The position numbers and the translations under genes are program-made. Below are positions 55,888 through 63,821 of a stretch of DNA of 64,000 bases, one piece after another. The DNA is taken from assembly GCA_020634515.1 (NCBI GenBank), contig JACKBL010000001.1, forward strand, positions 682,001 to 746,000. The letters are read 5' to 3'. The notes under the pieces are model-generated. The model saw nothing but the letters and a program-made list of their open reading frames with translations. It did no database searches and had not been told where the DNA came from. The stretch comes from Ardenticatenales bacterium (GTDB taxonomy: Bacteria; Chloroflexota; Anaerolineae; Promineifilales; Promineifilaceae). The stretch's first letter is position 1; each line of letters begins with the position of its first letter.

Positions 55888-56642
55888 ATACCCTGGCTGG
55901 CAGGCGGGCCGTCGTCACCGGCGGCAGTCGGGGCATTGGGCGGGCTATTGCCCTGGCGCTGGCGCGGGCGGGGGCGGATGTGGTCGTCAACTATCATCGT
56001 TCGGCAAGTGGGGCGGCGGAGGTTGTGGCGGAGATTGCGGATATGGGGCGGCGGGGGCTGGCGTTGGGCGCGGATGTGTCGCGGGAGGGGGCGGTGACGC
56101 AACTGGTGGAAGAGGCGTGGTCCTGGTTGGGTGGGGTGGATGTGTGGGTGAATAATGCCGGCAGCGACATCATCACCCCCCCCCATCGCCACCTGCCCCC
56201 CGCGCAAAAACTGGACATGGTCCTGTCCGTTGACGTGCGCGGCACAGCCCTCTGTAGTTGGGCCGTAGGCGCGCGCATGAAGGCCACCGGCGGCGGCGTC
56301 ATCCTCAACATGGGCTGGGACAAAGCCTTCCTGGATGGCATGGCCGGCACCACGGCGGAGTTATTCGCCATCTCCAAAGCCGCCATCATGGGGTTCACCA
56401 AGAGCCTGGCCCGTGGCCTTGCCCCCAGTGTGCGCGTCAACTGCATCGCGCCCGGCTTTGTCCAGACCGCCTGGGGGCAGACGGCTACCGCGGCCTGGCA
56501 GCAGCGCGTGCTGGCGGAAACCCCTCTGCATCGTTGGGGTCGCCCGCAAGACGTGGCCGACCTGGCCGTATTCCTGGCCTCCGACGCCGCCAGCTTCATC
56601 ACCGGCCAGGTGATCAACGTCAACGGCGGCGTAGTGATGTGA
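55884..56642 (+). CDS. SDR-family protein lacking the catalytic tyrosine
   Basis: The protein has 252 residues, starting within the stop of the previous gene (ATGA). The Rossmann fold is typical: TGGSRGIG (12-19), DVVVNYHRS, VWVNNAGSD, VNCIAPGFVQT and FITGQVINVNGGVV, closest to FabG. The catalytic YxxxK is F161-AIS-K165, and the serine region reads VILNMGWDK with no Ser at the usual place. The enzyme may therefore be non-catalytic or use other chemistry. It is probably translated together with the WecA-like protein. Confidence 0.85.
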   Translation: MNTLAGRRAVVTGGSRGIGRAIALALARAGADVVVNYHRSASGAAEVVAEIADMGRRGLALGADVSREGAVTQLVEEAWSWLGGVDVWVNNAGSDIITPPHRHLPPAQKLDMVLSVDVRGTALCSWAVGARMKATGGGVILNMGWDKAFLDGMAGTTAELFAISKAAIMGFTKSLARGLAPSVRVNCIAPGFVQTAWGQTATAAWQQRVLAETPLHRWGRPQDVADLAVFLASDAASFITGQVINVNGGVVM

Positions 56643-56670
56643 GCGTCTCGCAGAGGCACAGGCTGACAAA

Positions 56671-56687
56671 TATCCCGATTTGGGATA
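56671..56687 (+). promoter_or_regulatory. Predicted operator TATCCC-N5-GGGATA before the methyltransferase gene
   Basis: A perfect inverted repeat TATCCCGATTTGGGATA between CTGACA (56663) and the -10-like GATACT (56684). The ATG lies 10 nt downstream, so the transcript would be nearly leaderless. A matching site is at 58511-58527 before the XRE-nuclease gene. Confidence 0.7.
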
Positions 56688-56697
56688 CTCTGTTGCC

Positions 56698-57417
56698 ATG
56701 AAAATCGTTCAACCCAAGCTGTTTACCGAGGAAACGGATACCCATAAACGGACACAAGGAGGAGAGCCGACGAGCGATCTTGTCGTTTCCGCCTATGTGG
56801 GCGGGAATGCTGAGGTCTTCCCTCGAATTTTGGCACTGCACATTCCGCCAGGAGCCGTCATTGCCGATGTAACCTATGGGAAGGGTGTTTTCTGGCGAAA
56901 CGTTCCGCAGGGCCTCTATACGATCAAGGCAACAGACATTGCTATGGGCGTGGATTGTCGTCACCTGCCATATCCTGATACCTCAATAGACTGTGTCGTC
57001 CTCGATCCTCCCTACATGGAGGGCTTCTATCGGCGGGCGAATTCACAAAAGGCGGGTTCTGGCTCCCATACCGCGTTTCGCGAGGCTTATTCCAACGGGG
57101 ATGAAGTCAATAGAGATAAAAGGCAAGGAACAGCAAAATGGCATGGAGCCGTTACCGACATGTATTTTCGGTCGGGCTGCGAAGCATTTCGTGTATTGAA
57201 GAAAAAAGGCGTTCTTATCGCTAAATGCCAGGATGAGGTAAGCGCGGGAAAGCAATGGTTAACGCATGTTGAGATTATCAACGAATATGAGAGGCTAGGC
57301 TTTTACACGAAAGACCTTTTCGTTGTCGTGCGAAACAACCGACCCGCCGTAAGTCGCTTGAAAAAGCAGGTTCATGCCAGGAAGAATCATTCCTATTTCC
57401 TCGTGTTTATCAAGTGA
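56698..57417 (+). CDS. Site-specific DNA methyltransferase (DPPY type)
   Basis: The protein has 239 residues. It contains a SAM-binding motif I-like ADVTYGKGVFW (57-67), VDCRHLPYPDTSIDCVVLDPPYMEGF with the catalytic DPPY at 103-106, and later FRVLKKKGVLIAKCQDEV and NEYERLGFYTKDLFVVVRNN. This order is that of N4-cytosine/N6-adenine methyltransferases. Gene composition is lower in G+C than its neighbours, and no TGCCGGCA occurs from 56157 to 59272. It faces a nuclease-like gene and shares its operator, so it probably protects host DNA as part of a restriction-modification unit. Recognition sequence unknown. Confidence 0.82.
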   Translation: MKIVQPKLFTEETDTHKRTQGGEPTSDLVVSAYVGGNAEVFPRILALHIPPGAVIADVTYGKGVFWRNVPQGLYTIKATDIAMGVDCRHLPYPDTSIDCVVLDPPYMEGFYRRANSQKAGSGSHTAFREAYSNGDEVNRDKRQGTAKWHGAVTDMYFRSGCEAFRVLKKKGVLIAKCQDEVSAGKQWLTHVEIINEYERLGFYTKDLFVVVRNNRPAVSRLKKQVHARKNHSYFLVFIK

Positions 57418-57509
57418 ATCCGACATGACATTCAGCGTCGTAGGAAAACTACTCAGCCCGTTGTCTGGGTCTGTCGAAGGCAGCATGGGCCTCTACAAGC
57501 TTAGTAGCC

Positions 57510-57610
57510 CTCCGAAAACAAGTTCACGTTTTCATCGGACGGCTACTGACAAGCTGTCCGCACAATTCCGCTACTTGATTGCGGACAGCCACTTAGGGCG
57601 CATCCGTCTT
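57510..57610. repeat. Family C element between the methyltransferase and nuclease genes
   Basis: CCGAAAACAAGTTCACG, ATCGGACGGCTACTGACAAG, CTGTCCGCACAATTCCG and GATTGCGGACAGCCACTTAG form nested inverted arms. A close relative is at 62405-62503. It lies between two convergent stops. Confidence 0.7.
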
Positions 57611-57629
57611 TTAGACGGTTACTTAGCCG

Positions 57630-58484
57630 TTACGTAGTCGGATTCATTCCTTCCCCACTATCCACCATTTCATCCAGCAAGTCCCTGAGATTGACGTAAA
57701 AAGGAGGCTCTGGCGGCCATGACACGGGGACAAGATTGGCTATCAGGGATTTGTTTTGCTCTTCAGGGTAACCGCGATAGTTGGAAGTTGGCAAGTCGGC
57801 GTTGCGGGCAAAAATGAAATGCCATTTACCTTCAAAGGCATGACAATTGACTGCCAGAATATCAAACTCTCCTCGCAAGAGGAGAGTCGTGTTTAGCGTT
57901 GATCCGTCTGGCAGGTTTATGCTTCGCTTGTCGCTGCCATCCACCTGTGCCTTTCCTGACCAACGCTTATGCGTTTCATCCCATTGCACGCTGTTTGATT
58001 GCAATGATTTTGACTCCAGGTGAAAGGCTCTTTTCCGATAGATAAGGAAAAGGTCGCCTCTTTTCTTTCTTTGGTGGTCATCTAATTTTGTGATATAGGT
58101 GACGTTGGGGATGGAAACAACCAGTGCCTTGAGTTTTAATTCAGCGACATACCGCAACAACATGCCGCGTAGGCTGGGATTTTCCGCCAGCATCTCGGTC
58201 AATTGTGTTGGTGTGATTTCCCACTCGTCCAGAATGCTCGATGGGGAAGCCTCTTCATGAAAATCGTGCATGAAATCCAGAAGTTTTATCCCCAGTGCTT
58301 CGATAATTTCCGACAACTCAATGAAGTCTATTCGCCTGTCGCCGTTTTCATATTTGGAGACGAAAGATTGGGGGCGACCAAGTTTCTCGGCCAGTTGCAT
58401 TTGCGTTATTTCCTGACGCAGGCGATAGGCAGCGAGCAACTGACGAAACTTCTTGTATCTGGGATCATGAGCCAAAGATGTCAT
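57630..58484 (-). CDS. XRE regulator fused to PD-(D/E)XK-like nuclease domain (candidate restriction enzyme)
   Basis: The protein has 284 residues with an AGAGAGG ribosome site. Residues 12-75 form a lambda/Cro helix-turn-helix (EITQMQLAEKLGRPQSFVSKYENGDRRID). Residues 100-270 look like a restriction-type nuclease: LKLKALVVSIPNVTY, GD144-LFLIYRKRAFHL-E157-S-K159 fits the D...ExK catalytic pattern, followed by a beta-rich end. I infer a self-regulating restriction enzyme: the HTH would bind TATCCC-N5-GGGATA sites before itself and the methyltransferase. If the nuclease reading is wrong it remains a XRE regulator with a sensory domain. Confidence 0.68.
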   Translation of the reverse strand: MTSLAHDPRYKKFRQLLAAYRLRQEITQMQLAEKLGRPQSFVSKYENGDRRIDFIELSEIIEALGIKLLDFMHDFHEEASPSSILDEWEITPTQLTEMLAENPSLRGMLLRYVAELKLKALVVSIPNVTYITKLDDHQRKKRGDLFLIYRKRAFHLESKSLQSNSVQWDETHKRWSGKAQVDGSDKRSINLPDGSTLNTTLLLRGEFDILAVNCHAFEGKWHFIFARNADLPTSNYRGYPEEQNKSLIANLVPVSWPPEPPFYVNLRDLLDEMVDSGEGMNPTT

Positions 58485-58510
58485 TCAATGTACCTCTCTT
58501 CATATTGTAA

Positions 58511-58527
58511 TATCCCATTACGAGATA
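58511..58527 (-). promoter_or_regulatory. Predicted operator before the XRE-nuclease gene
   Basis: TATCTC-N5-GGGATA on the minus strand (one half imperfect) lies exactly between TTGGAA (-35) and TACAAT (-10) with an 18-nt spacer. Binding there would block transcription of its own gene. It matches the site at 56671. Confidence 0.68.
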
Positions 58528-58844
58528 TTCCAAAAGGGGATAGATGCCAGGGAGGGTATAACGATTCACGACCACCTTTCCGCGGTAGCTGTTTTGCTGC
58601 GCAATGACTGGAATGATGAGACGCTTTGGGCCTGAAATTGCGCTTCCGGGAAGGTTTCTAGGATCATATACTCCTGAAGCTGAGCAGGCATGTGGGAGTA
58701 GTACTATCGGCTAATTGCGCTGTAATCTAGTTTTCACTAAGATGATAAGTGGTTGCCTATACTGAGCCTTGACGCAATTGTTGGCGGTGAAGTAAATAGG
58801 GCTTGTGCCTGATTGATGACGATGCAGGACCAGGTGAGAGAGTG
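58528..58844. other. Spacer with a family E element
   Basis: A family E-like element lies at about 58574-58658 (ACCTTTCCGCGGTAGCTG...GCGCTTCCGGGAAGGTTT). The rest shows nothing recognisable. Confidence 0.5.
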
Positions 58845-59081
58845 ATGAACGCAAAAGTAAGCAGCATGTTGTCTTTCTTCAAGAGCAAGGGGCGCATTCG
58901 GGAGCTGCTGGCGTGGCGGTTGATTTTCCTGGAGGATGAGGACCAGCTTTTGTCGCTGCGCGTGCTGGCGCATTGGCATCGCCCCAGTCTGCGTAAGTTG
59001 TTGCGACGGATGAAGGCGGCGCATTCGTTGGAGACGGATGCGTTCTGGCAACAGAAGATGGAAGTGATTCAGTCTTATTGA
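58845..59081 (+). CDS. Small hypothetical protein, basic and helical
   Basis: The protein has 78 residues from MNAKVSSMLSFFKS; the longer frame adds 14 residues without a better ribosome site. It is rich in Arg and Leu (RELLAWRLIFLEDEDQLLSLRVLAHWHRPSLRKLLRRMKAAH), so it is probably all-helical. I do not recognise it. A strong terminator follows at 59113. Confidence 0.62.
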   Translation: MNAKVSSMLSFFKSKGRIRELLAWRLIFLEDEDQLLSLRVLAHWHRPSLRKLLRRMKAAHSLETDAFWQQKMEVIQSY

Positions 59082-59112
59082 TGTTTTTCGGGGGGCAGTG
59101 TTGAGAATCAGG

Positions 59113-59139
59113 GCCAGGCTCATGGAGCCTGGCTTTTTT
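59113..59139 (+). terminator. Intrinsic terminator after the small helical protein gene
   Basis: GCCAGGCTC, ATG, GAGCCTGGC and six T. It overlaps the last codons of the convergent esterase gene, so that the esterase's C-terminus is partly encoded by terminator sequence. Confidence 0.92.
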
Positions 59140-60136
59140 GTGCGCAGGGGGGGTACTGTTGGCGGTCCGGGGACCAGGGGGCGGCGTACCAGGCGAGGTA
59201 GTTGCTGACCTGGTCGCTCCAGTAGGTTTCGCTGTGGTCGCCTGGGTTGAGATGCCACTCGTGGGGAATGCCGGCATTCTCCAAATCCTCATGCAGCCGT
59301 TCCAAATTAGGCAAAACCCCCAGGTCACCCTCTCCCGCGTCCAGGTAGACACGCAAATCGCCCAGCGCATTGTTCACACCCGTGTACTGTGGGTTCAGGT
59401 TTGGCCCGGCGTAGGTGTCCAGTAGTGCGGCGCTGTGGCCGCCCACGCCGGCAAAATCGGCGGGATGGCGGAAAGCGATCTCCAGCGCCCAGTAGCCGCC
59501 GCGAGAGATGCCGCCGATGGCCCGGCCCGCGGGCGTAGCCCAGGCGCAGTAGTCGGCTTCGATGGCCGGAATCAGGTCATCCATGATCACGGATTCAAAT
59601 GAGCCTGGCCCGCCGGAAGTGTAGTACATGGCCCAGCCGCCGGCGGGCATGATGATGATCATGGGGGGGAGGGTGCGCGCGAGAATGCCGGCATCCGCCG
59701 CCTCATCCACCCCCACCTGATCCCACGTCCCCTCGTCCTGCCCATTACCATGCAGCAAATACAATACCGGATACACCCGGCCATCTTCCCCGTAACATGG
59801 CGGCAGATACACGCGAAAACGACGCTGTGGACCATCCACCAGGCTCGTATAGATACCCGACGCCACGCGACCCGCGCCGGCGCAGAGGGGCGTCGCGGTG
59901 GGGGACGGCGTAACGGTCCAGGTGGGGCGCGGCGTGCGCGTGGGCGTGGGCGGCAGCGTGGTCGGTTGGGCAGGCGTGGCGTCGGGCGTGCGCGTGGCGG
60001 CCTGGAGAGGGGGCGTAGCCGCCAACGCCGCCAGCGTGGGCATCCCCGCGTTCACGGGCAGGCAGGCCACAGCGCCCACAACGCTGATGAGGCACAGCAG
60101 CCACAAAGAGGATGAAAATAAGCCGGTTGATTTCAA
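59120..60136 (-). CDS. Secreted esterase of the alpha/beta-hydrolase (esterase D / enterochelin esterase-like) family
   Basis: The protein has 338 residues. A signal sequence with lipobox-like SVVGAVAC is followed by a long Thr/Pro linker (residues 30-85), suggesting surface attachment. The hydrolase domain has YPVLYLLHGNGQDEGTW, an oxyanion-type MIIIMPAGGWAMYY, the nucleophile elbow GGISRGGYWAL, an acid in RVYLDAGEGDLG, and the catalytic His in LNPGDHSETYW. The family acts on ester-linked acyl groups, including feruloyl and siderophore esters. Confidence 0.83.
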   Translation of the reverse strand: MKSTGLFSSSLWLLCLISVVGAVACLPVNAGMPTLAALAATPPLQAATRTPDATPAQPTTLPPTPTRTPRPTWTVTPSPTATPLCAGAGRVASGIYTSLVDGPQRRFRVYLPPCYGEDGRVYPVLYLLHGNGQDEGTWDQVGVDEAADAGILARTLPPMIIIMPAGGWAMYYTSGGPGSFESVIMDDLIPAIEADYCAWATPAGRAIGGISRGGYWALEIAFRHPADFAGVGGHSAALLDTYAGPNLNPQYTGVNNALGDLRVYLDAGEGDLGVLPNLERLHEDLENAGIPHEWHLNPGDHSETYWSDQVSNYLAWYAAPWSPDRQQYPPCAQKSQAP

Positions 60137-60158
60137 GAGTTATTTTTTTTCAAGCCGC

Positions 60159-60593
60159 CTACCAGGGGGAAGGACTGGGGGGTTCCTTCTGTAGTTGCTT
60201 GAAAGCGGCCTGCCAGGTGATGGGCTTGCGCGTCATAGTTTTCAGTTCAATGTCGGAGAAGTAGGGGAGCATTTCCGCCAGCAACCCGGGCAGCAGGTCC
60301 CAGGCCTCGTTGCGGATAACGTCCTCCAGATTATGGGCCATTTCTTTGCTCCACTCCCACTCCCGCAAAAAACGCTCTGACTTCATCCAATAGCCCCGTT
60401 TTTCCCACGCCTGCGTGGTCTGCTCCACGCCTTCATTGATTTCGCGCAGGCAGAAGACGATGTGCGCGGCCATGTCCTTTGCTTCCGCGTCCATTTTCGG
60501 CTTCTGCATCAGGTGGCGCAGGATTTCGGCAATCGTGCGGCGGTTCTGATTGCGCACTTTGGTGGGATTGTTGGTATTGATAACACGGCTCAT
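60159..60593 (-). CDS. Conserved hypothetical protein, helical
   Basis: The protein has 144 residues from MSRVINTNNPTKVRNQNRRT, with AAGGAAA before the ATG. It is predicted to be helical: TIAEILRHLMQKPKMDAEAKDMAAHIVFCLREINEGVEQTTQAWEKRGYWMKSERFLREWEWSKEM. The sequence looks well constrained, but I do not know its family name. It is probably cytoplasmic. It is 22 nt upstream of the esterase gene on the same strand. Confidence 0.7.
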   Translation of the reverse strand: MSRVINTNNPTKVRNQNRRTIAEILRHLMQKPKMDAEAKDMAAHIVFCLREINEGVEQTTQAWEKRGYWMKSERFLREWEWSKEMAHNLEDVIRNEAWDLLPGLLAEMLPYFSDIELKTMTRKPITWQAAFKQLQKEPPSPSPW

Positions 60594-60662
60594 GCTGTTT
60601 CCTTCGAGAATAGACGGTGGCGCGATGGGTGGTTGGGTATGGTTTGTTGGCGGTTGAACCAC

Positions 60663-60758
60663 TTAAGAACGGAAATCAGATAACAACGAAGTTGTTTCCT
60701 TACCGTTCCTGCAAACTGACGATGCAATTCCGTACTCTATTTCATCGCCAGTCCTTAA
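60663..60758 (+). repeat. Family B palindromic element
   Basis: GAACGGAAATCAGATAACAACG...TTTCATCGCCAGTCCTTAA with AACGAAGTTGTTTCC in the centre (sequence continuous with the other copies). It lies upstream of glgC. Confidence 0.82.
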
Positions 60759-60817
60759 TCGATGTTTGCCAGGATACCTGCCCGACCACCATTTTCCGCT
60801 GCTTGTCCATGGTTGGT

Positions 60818-60868
60818 AACTGCCGGGCCAGATTGGTCCAATCTCCAGAGAGCGTTAGTAGTTACCAT
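60818..60868. repeat. Family A element, shortened
   Basis: GGTAACTGCCGGGCC, AGATTGGTCCAATCT, CCAGAGAGCGTTAGTAGTTACC. One arm is missing. About 200 nt to glgC follow without a recognised signal. Confidence 0.8.
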
Positions 60869-61072
60869 ATGTTGTTTGTTTTGACGTCGTCAGCGCGGAA
60901 TGATAGCACACACGTTCCAGAGCGTAAAACGGTATTTGCCACGAACCCAACAGGCAACTGCCAACCGCCAAGTGCAAAAGGAAGGCGATTGTGTTGGTCA
61001 GGATGGCGGCGACAAAGGTATAATGCGTATAGTTCAGTTTTTCCGTATGTATGCGAAACAAGGGGCACTCTC

Positions 61073-62335
61073 ATGCGCATAAGTAATGAAGTTTTGGGAC
61101 TTATTTTGGGTGGTGGACGGGGCACACGCCTGTCTCCGTTGACCCGGGAACGATCAAAACCTGCCGTGCCGCTGGCGGGGCGGTATCGTTTGATTGATAT
61201 TCCGATGAGCAACTGCTTTAATGCCGGCATTGACAAAATCGCCATCCTCACCCAATTCAACTCCGTCTCCCTACACCGCCACATCTACAACACCTACGTC
61301 CGCGACGTATTCTCCAAAGGCTGGGTGCAAATCTGGGCCGCCGAGCAAACACCCACCAGCGCGGATTGGTATCAGGGCACTGCCGACGCCGTGCGCAAAC
61401 AAATTATCGAAATCCGCTCCGCCGACGTCAAATACATCCTCGTCCTGGCCGGCGACCACCTGTACCGCATGGACTACGCCGAATTCCTCCAATACCACGT
61501 AGACAAGGGCGCCGACATCTCCGTAGCCGTGCAACCCGTGCCTCACAAGGATGCCTCCCAGTTAGGCATTCTCAAGCTCAACCCCGACGGCCAGATCAGC
61601 ACCTTCCGCGAAAAACCGAAAACCGCCGCCGAGTTGGCGGGCATGGAAAGCGGCAGCAACCCAGACAAGCCGTACATGGCTTCCATGGGCATCTATGTCT
61701 TCAACCTGGATGTACTGCTGGCGTTGCTGGAAAACGAAGGGGCTGACGACTTCGGCCACGACATCATTCCCGGCGCGTTGAGTACGCATCGCGTCATGGG
61801 GTTCCAGTTTGACGGCTATTGGGCCGATATTGGCACGATTCGTCGCTTCTACGAGGTCAATCTGCAATTGACCCAGCCCAACGCCGCTTTCAACTTTTAC
61901 GACGCCGACCGTCCCATCTATACACGCCCCCGTTTTCTACCAGGAACGACCATGCAAGGACGAGAAATGGAAAACGTGCTGCTGGGGGATGGCTCCTTGA
62001 TTGCCCATGCCTCGCTGCATAACTCCGTCATCGGTTTGCGCAGCGTTATTGGCGACAACGTCGTCATCCGCGAGTCCGTCCTCATGGGAGCGGATTACTA
62101 CGAATCTGACGCGGACCGGGCGGAGAATCGTCGCCTGGGTCGGCCGGATATTGGCATTGGGGATGATACGGTGATTGAAGGCGCGATTATTGATAAAAAT
62201 GCGCGCATTGGCAAGGGGGTGCGTATTCGCATAGACACCACCCGCCCGGATTCGGAATCAGAGAACTGGGTGGCGCGTGATGGCCTGGTGATTATCCCCA
62301 AAAACGCCATCTTGCCCGATGGCATGGTGATTTAA
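61073..62335 (+). CDS. glgC: Glucose-1-phosphate adenylyltransferase
   Basis: The protein has 420 residues from MRISNEVLGLILGGGRG; AGGGG precedes it, and the much longer open frame upstream is rejected because it runs through repeats. Motifs: GGGRGTRLSPLTRERSKPAVPLAGRYRLIDIPMSNC, the catalytic AGDHLYRMDY, PYMASMGIYVFN, GYWADIGTIRRFYEVN, and a C-terminal left-handed beta-helix (SVIGLRSVIGDNVVIRESVLMGADYY) that binds allosteric effectors. It makes ADP-glucose for glycogen. No other glycogen genes are adjacent. Confidence 0.96.
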   Translation: MRISNEVLGLILGGGRGTRLSPLTRERSKPAVPLAGRYRLIDIPMSNCFNAGIDKIAILTQFNSVSLHRHIYNTYVRDVFSKGWVQIWAAEQTPTSADWYQGTADAVRKQIIEIRSADVKYILVLAGDHLYRMDYAEFLQYHVDKGADISVAVQPVPHKDASQLGILKLNPDGQISTFREKPKTAAELAGMESGSNPDKPYMASMGIYVFNLDVLLALLENEGADDFGHDIIPGALSTHRVMGFQFDGYWADIGTIRRFYEVNLQLTQPNAAFNFYDADRPIYTRPRFLPGTTMQGREMENVLLGDGSLIAHASLHNSVIGLRSVIGDNVVIRESVLMGADYYESDADRAENRRLGRPDIGIGDDTVIEGAIIDKNARIGKGVRIRIDTTRPDSESENWVARDGLVIIPKNAILPDGMVI

Positions 62336-62736
62336 CGGTCGGGCATGGTGTAAATCTGACCGGTCTTCGTCAGTGAACTTCGCCGGTCTTCAAGGCAACT
62401 ACTTGGTAGCCGTCCGAAAACAACTTCACGTTTTCGTCGCACGGCCACTGACAGGCTATCCGCTGTCCACACATTTCCACTCAATTGCGGACAGCCACTT
62501 AGGGCTGACGATGAAATAAAGTACGGAATTGCATCGTCAGTTTGCCGGAACGGTATTTAATTCCGTCCCTTAGTGAGTGTCCAGAAGTCAGTTCTCCCCA
62601 AGATTGGTTCATTCTCCAAGAATGAATCGATCTGAAGCGGAGTGGAGGCTTCAGCCGACCTACGTATGGCGGTTTGACCCGGCTAAAGCCGCGACTCCGG
62701 CCACCGTATGTGGATTTCGCCAGACGCCAGTAACTA
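62336..62736. repeat. Repeat-filled spacer: families C, B and D
   Basis: Family C occupies about 62405-62503 (TAGCCGTCCGAAAACAAC...TTGCGGACAGCCACTTAG), family B 62503-62572 in reverse orientation, and family D 62601-62633. Then a GCGGCTTTAGCCGGGTCA-type repeat (read on the minus strand) near 62,675-62,700. No gene is evident in these 400 nt. Confidence 0.75.
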
Positions 62737-63012
62737 TCAATCCAGGGTTGCCAACCAGTCGGCGGCGGCTTCGGGGGTGCTAAACGTCTGCTCCAGGTGG
62801 GCGTAAACGGCGGCTATTTCCTCATCGCTCTGAATGAGGGCCGGGAACCAGCCGTAATCGGGGTTGGGCGGGCGCACGGCTCCGCACATGCCGTTTTGTT
62901 TGGCGCGGGGGAACTGCCAGATAACCCAGGCGAATAGCTGGGCAAAAGAAAGCTGCGTTGGGCCCCGTGCCCGGAGGGAAAGCCCTTCTACCGTTTTGTA
63001 CTCTTTGTTCAT
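62737..63012 (-). CDS. Small hypothetical protein
   Basis: The protein has 91 residues from MNKEYKTVEGLSLRARG; a longer frame adds 15 residues. It has a Trp/Phe-rich centre (LSFAQLFAWVIWQFPRAKQ) and an acidic helical end (SDEEIAAVYAHLEQTFSTPEAAADWLATLD). I do not recognise a family. It lies just after the HAD phosphatase gene on the same strand, 97 nt away. Confidence 0.58.
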   Translation of the reverse strand: MNKEYKTVEGLSLRARGPTQLSFAQLFAWVIWQFPRAKQNGMCGAVRPPNPDYGWFPALIQSDEEIAAVYAHLEQTFSTPEAAADWLATLD

Positions 63013-63109
63013 TCCTGGTCTCGTTGGAAGTGAGCGGCCGGCAAAGCCGCATGGCATACCTGCGCATTATAGTCCGCTATCCTTTTCTGGCAAAACGGAA
63101 AAGGGGCGC

Positions 63110-63820
63110 TTATGTGGACGGGAGGGCTTCTTTCGGCAGCAGCAGATCCAGGACGGCTTCCGTATCCAGCAGATTCTCCAGCAAGTGGTCGGGCTTGTAT
63201 TGGGCGAGGGTGGCCGGGGTGTAGCGACCCGTGGCGACGGCGACGGCGGTGGCGGTGGCGCCGCGGGCGCAGAGGATGTCGGCGGGGGTGTCGCCGATGA
63301 TGGTGGTGTTGCCGGCATGAAACAAGTGACCCGTGACCTGGGTGGCTCGCTGCATGGCAATAGCCGGCAGCAGATTACGGTCGGCTGCGTCGGAGCCATA
63401 GGCGCCCAGGCGGAATTGAGCGGGATCGATGCCCGCGCCGGTCAGTTTCAGGGGGGCCGTGGCGGCGATGTTGCCGGTGAGCAGGCCCAGCACCGCGTCG
63501 GGGCGCTGCTGGAGCGCGGCGAGCAGCGCGAGGACACCGGGGCAGGGGGCCAGCCCATTTTCTGGCTTGAAGACCTGATGCCCTTTGACGACCATGTGCC
63601 GGTAGACGAGGGGGAGTTTTTCGGCGATTTGGGCGGGGGGAATGCCGGCAGCCGTGAGTAGATCGGTGATGATTTGCGGGTCCGTTTTGCCGGCCATGTG
63701 GTACTGCTCCGCCGGCCCTGTTGTGCCAAAGATCTGCTCCAGGGCGGACAGGATCGCTGTCCGCCCGGTGCGGTTGGCATAGATAAGGGTTCCGTCAATG
63801 TCGAAAAGGAGCAGGCGCAT
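63110..63820 (-). CDS. HAD-superfamily phosphatase (Gph-like)
   Basis: The protein has 236 residues from MRLLLFDIDGTLIYANRTG; the upstream 51 residues of the open frame belong to the neighbouring gene's region in another frame. Motif I is FDIDGTL, motif II LGLLTGN, the lysine is probably in the LKLTGAG region, and motif IV is IIGDTPADILCARG. The cap is helical. It resembles phosphoglycolate phosphatase, but the substrate cannot be assigned. Confidence 0.85.
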   Translation of the reverse strand: MRLLLFDIDGTLIYANRTGRTAILSALEQIFGTTGPAEQYHMAGKTDPQIITDLLTAAGIPPAQIAEKLPLVYRHMVVKGHQVFKPENGLAPCPGVLALLAALQQRPDAVLGLLTGNIAATAPLKLTGAGIDPAQFRLGAYGSDAADRNLLPAIAMQRATQVTGHLFHAGNTTIIGDTPADILCARGATATAVAVATGRYTPATLAQYKPDHLLENLLDTEAVLDLLLPKEALPST

Positions 63821-63821
63821 A

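Noticed and set aside
60617..62335. 572-codon version of glgC
   Set aside because: The extra 152 codons cross family B and A repeats and have no similarity to GlgC. The ATG at 61073 has AGGGG and gives the standard length.
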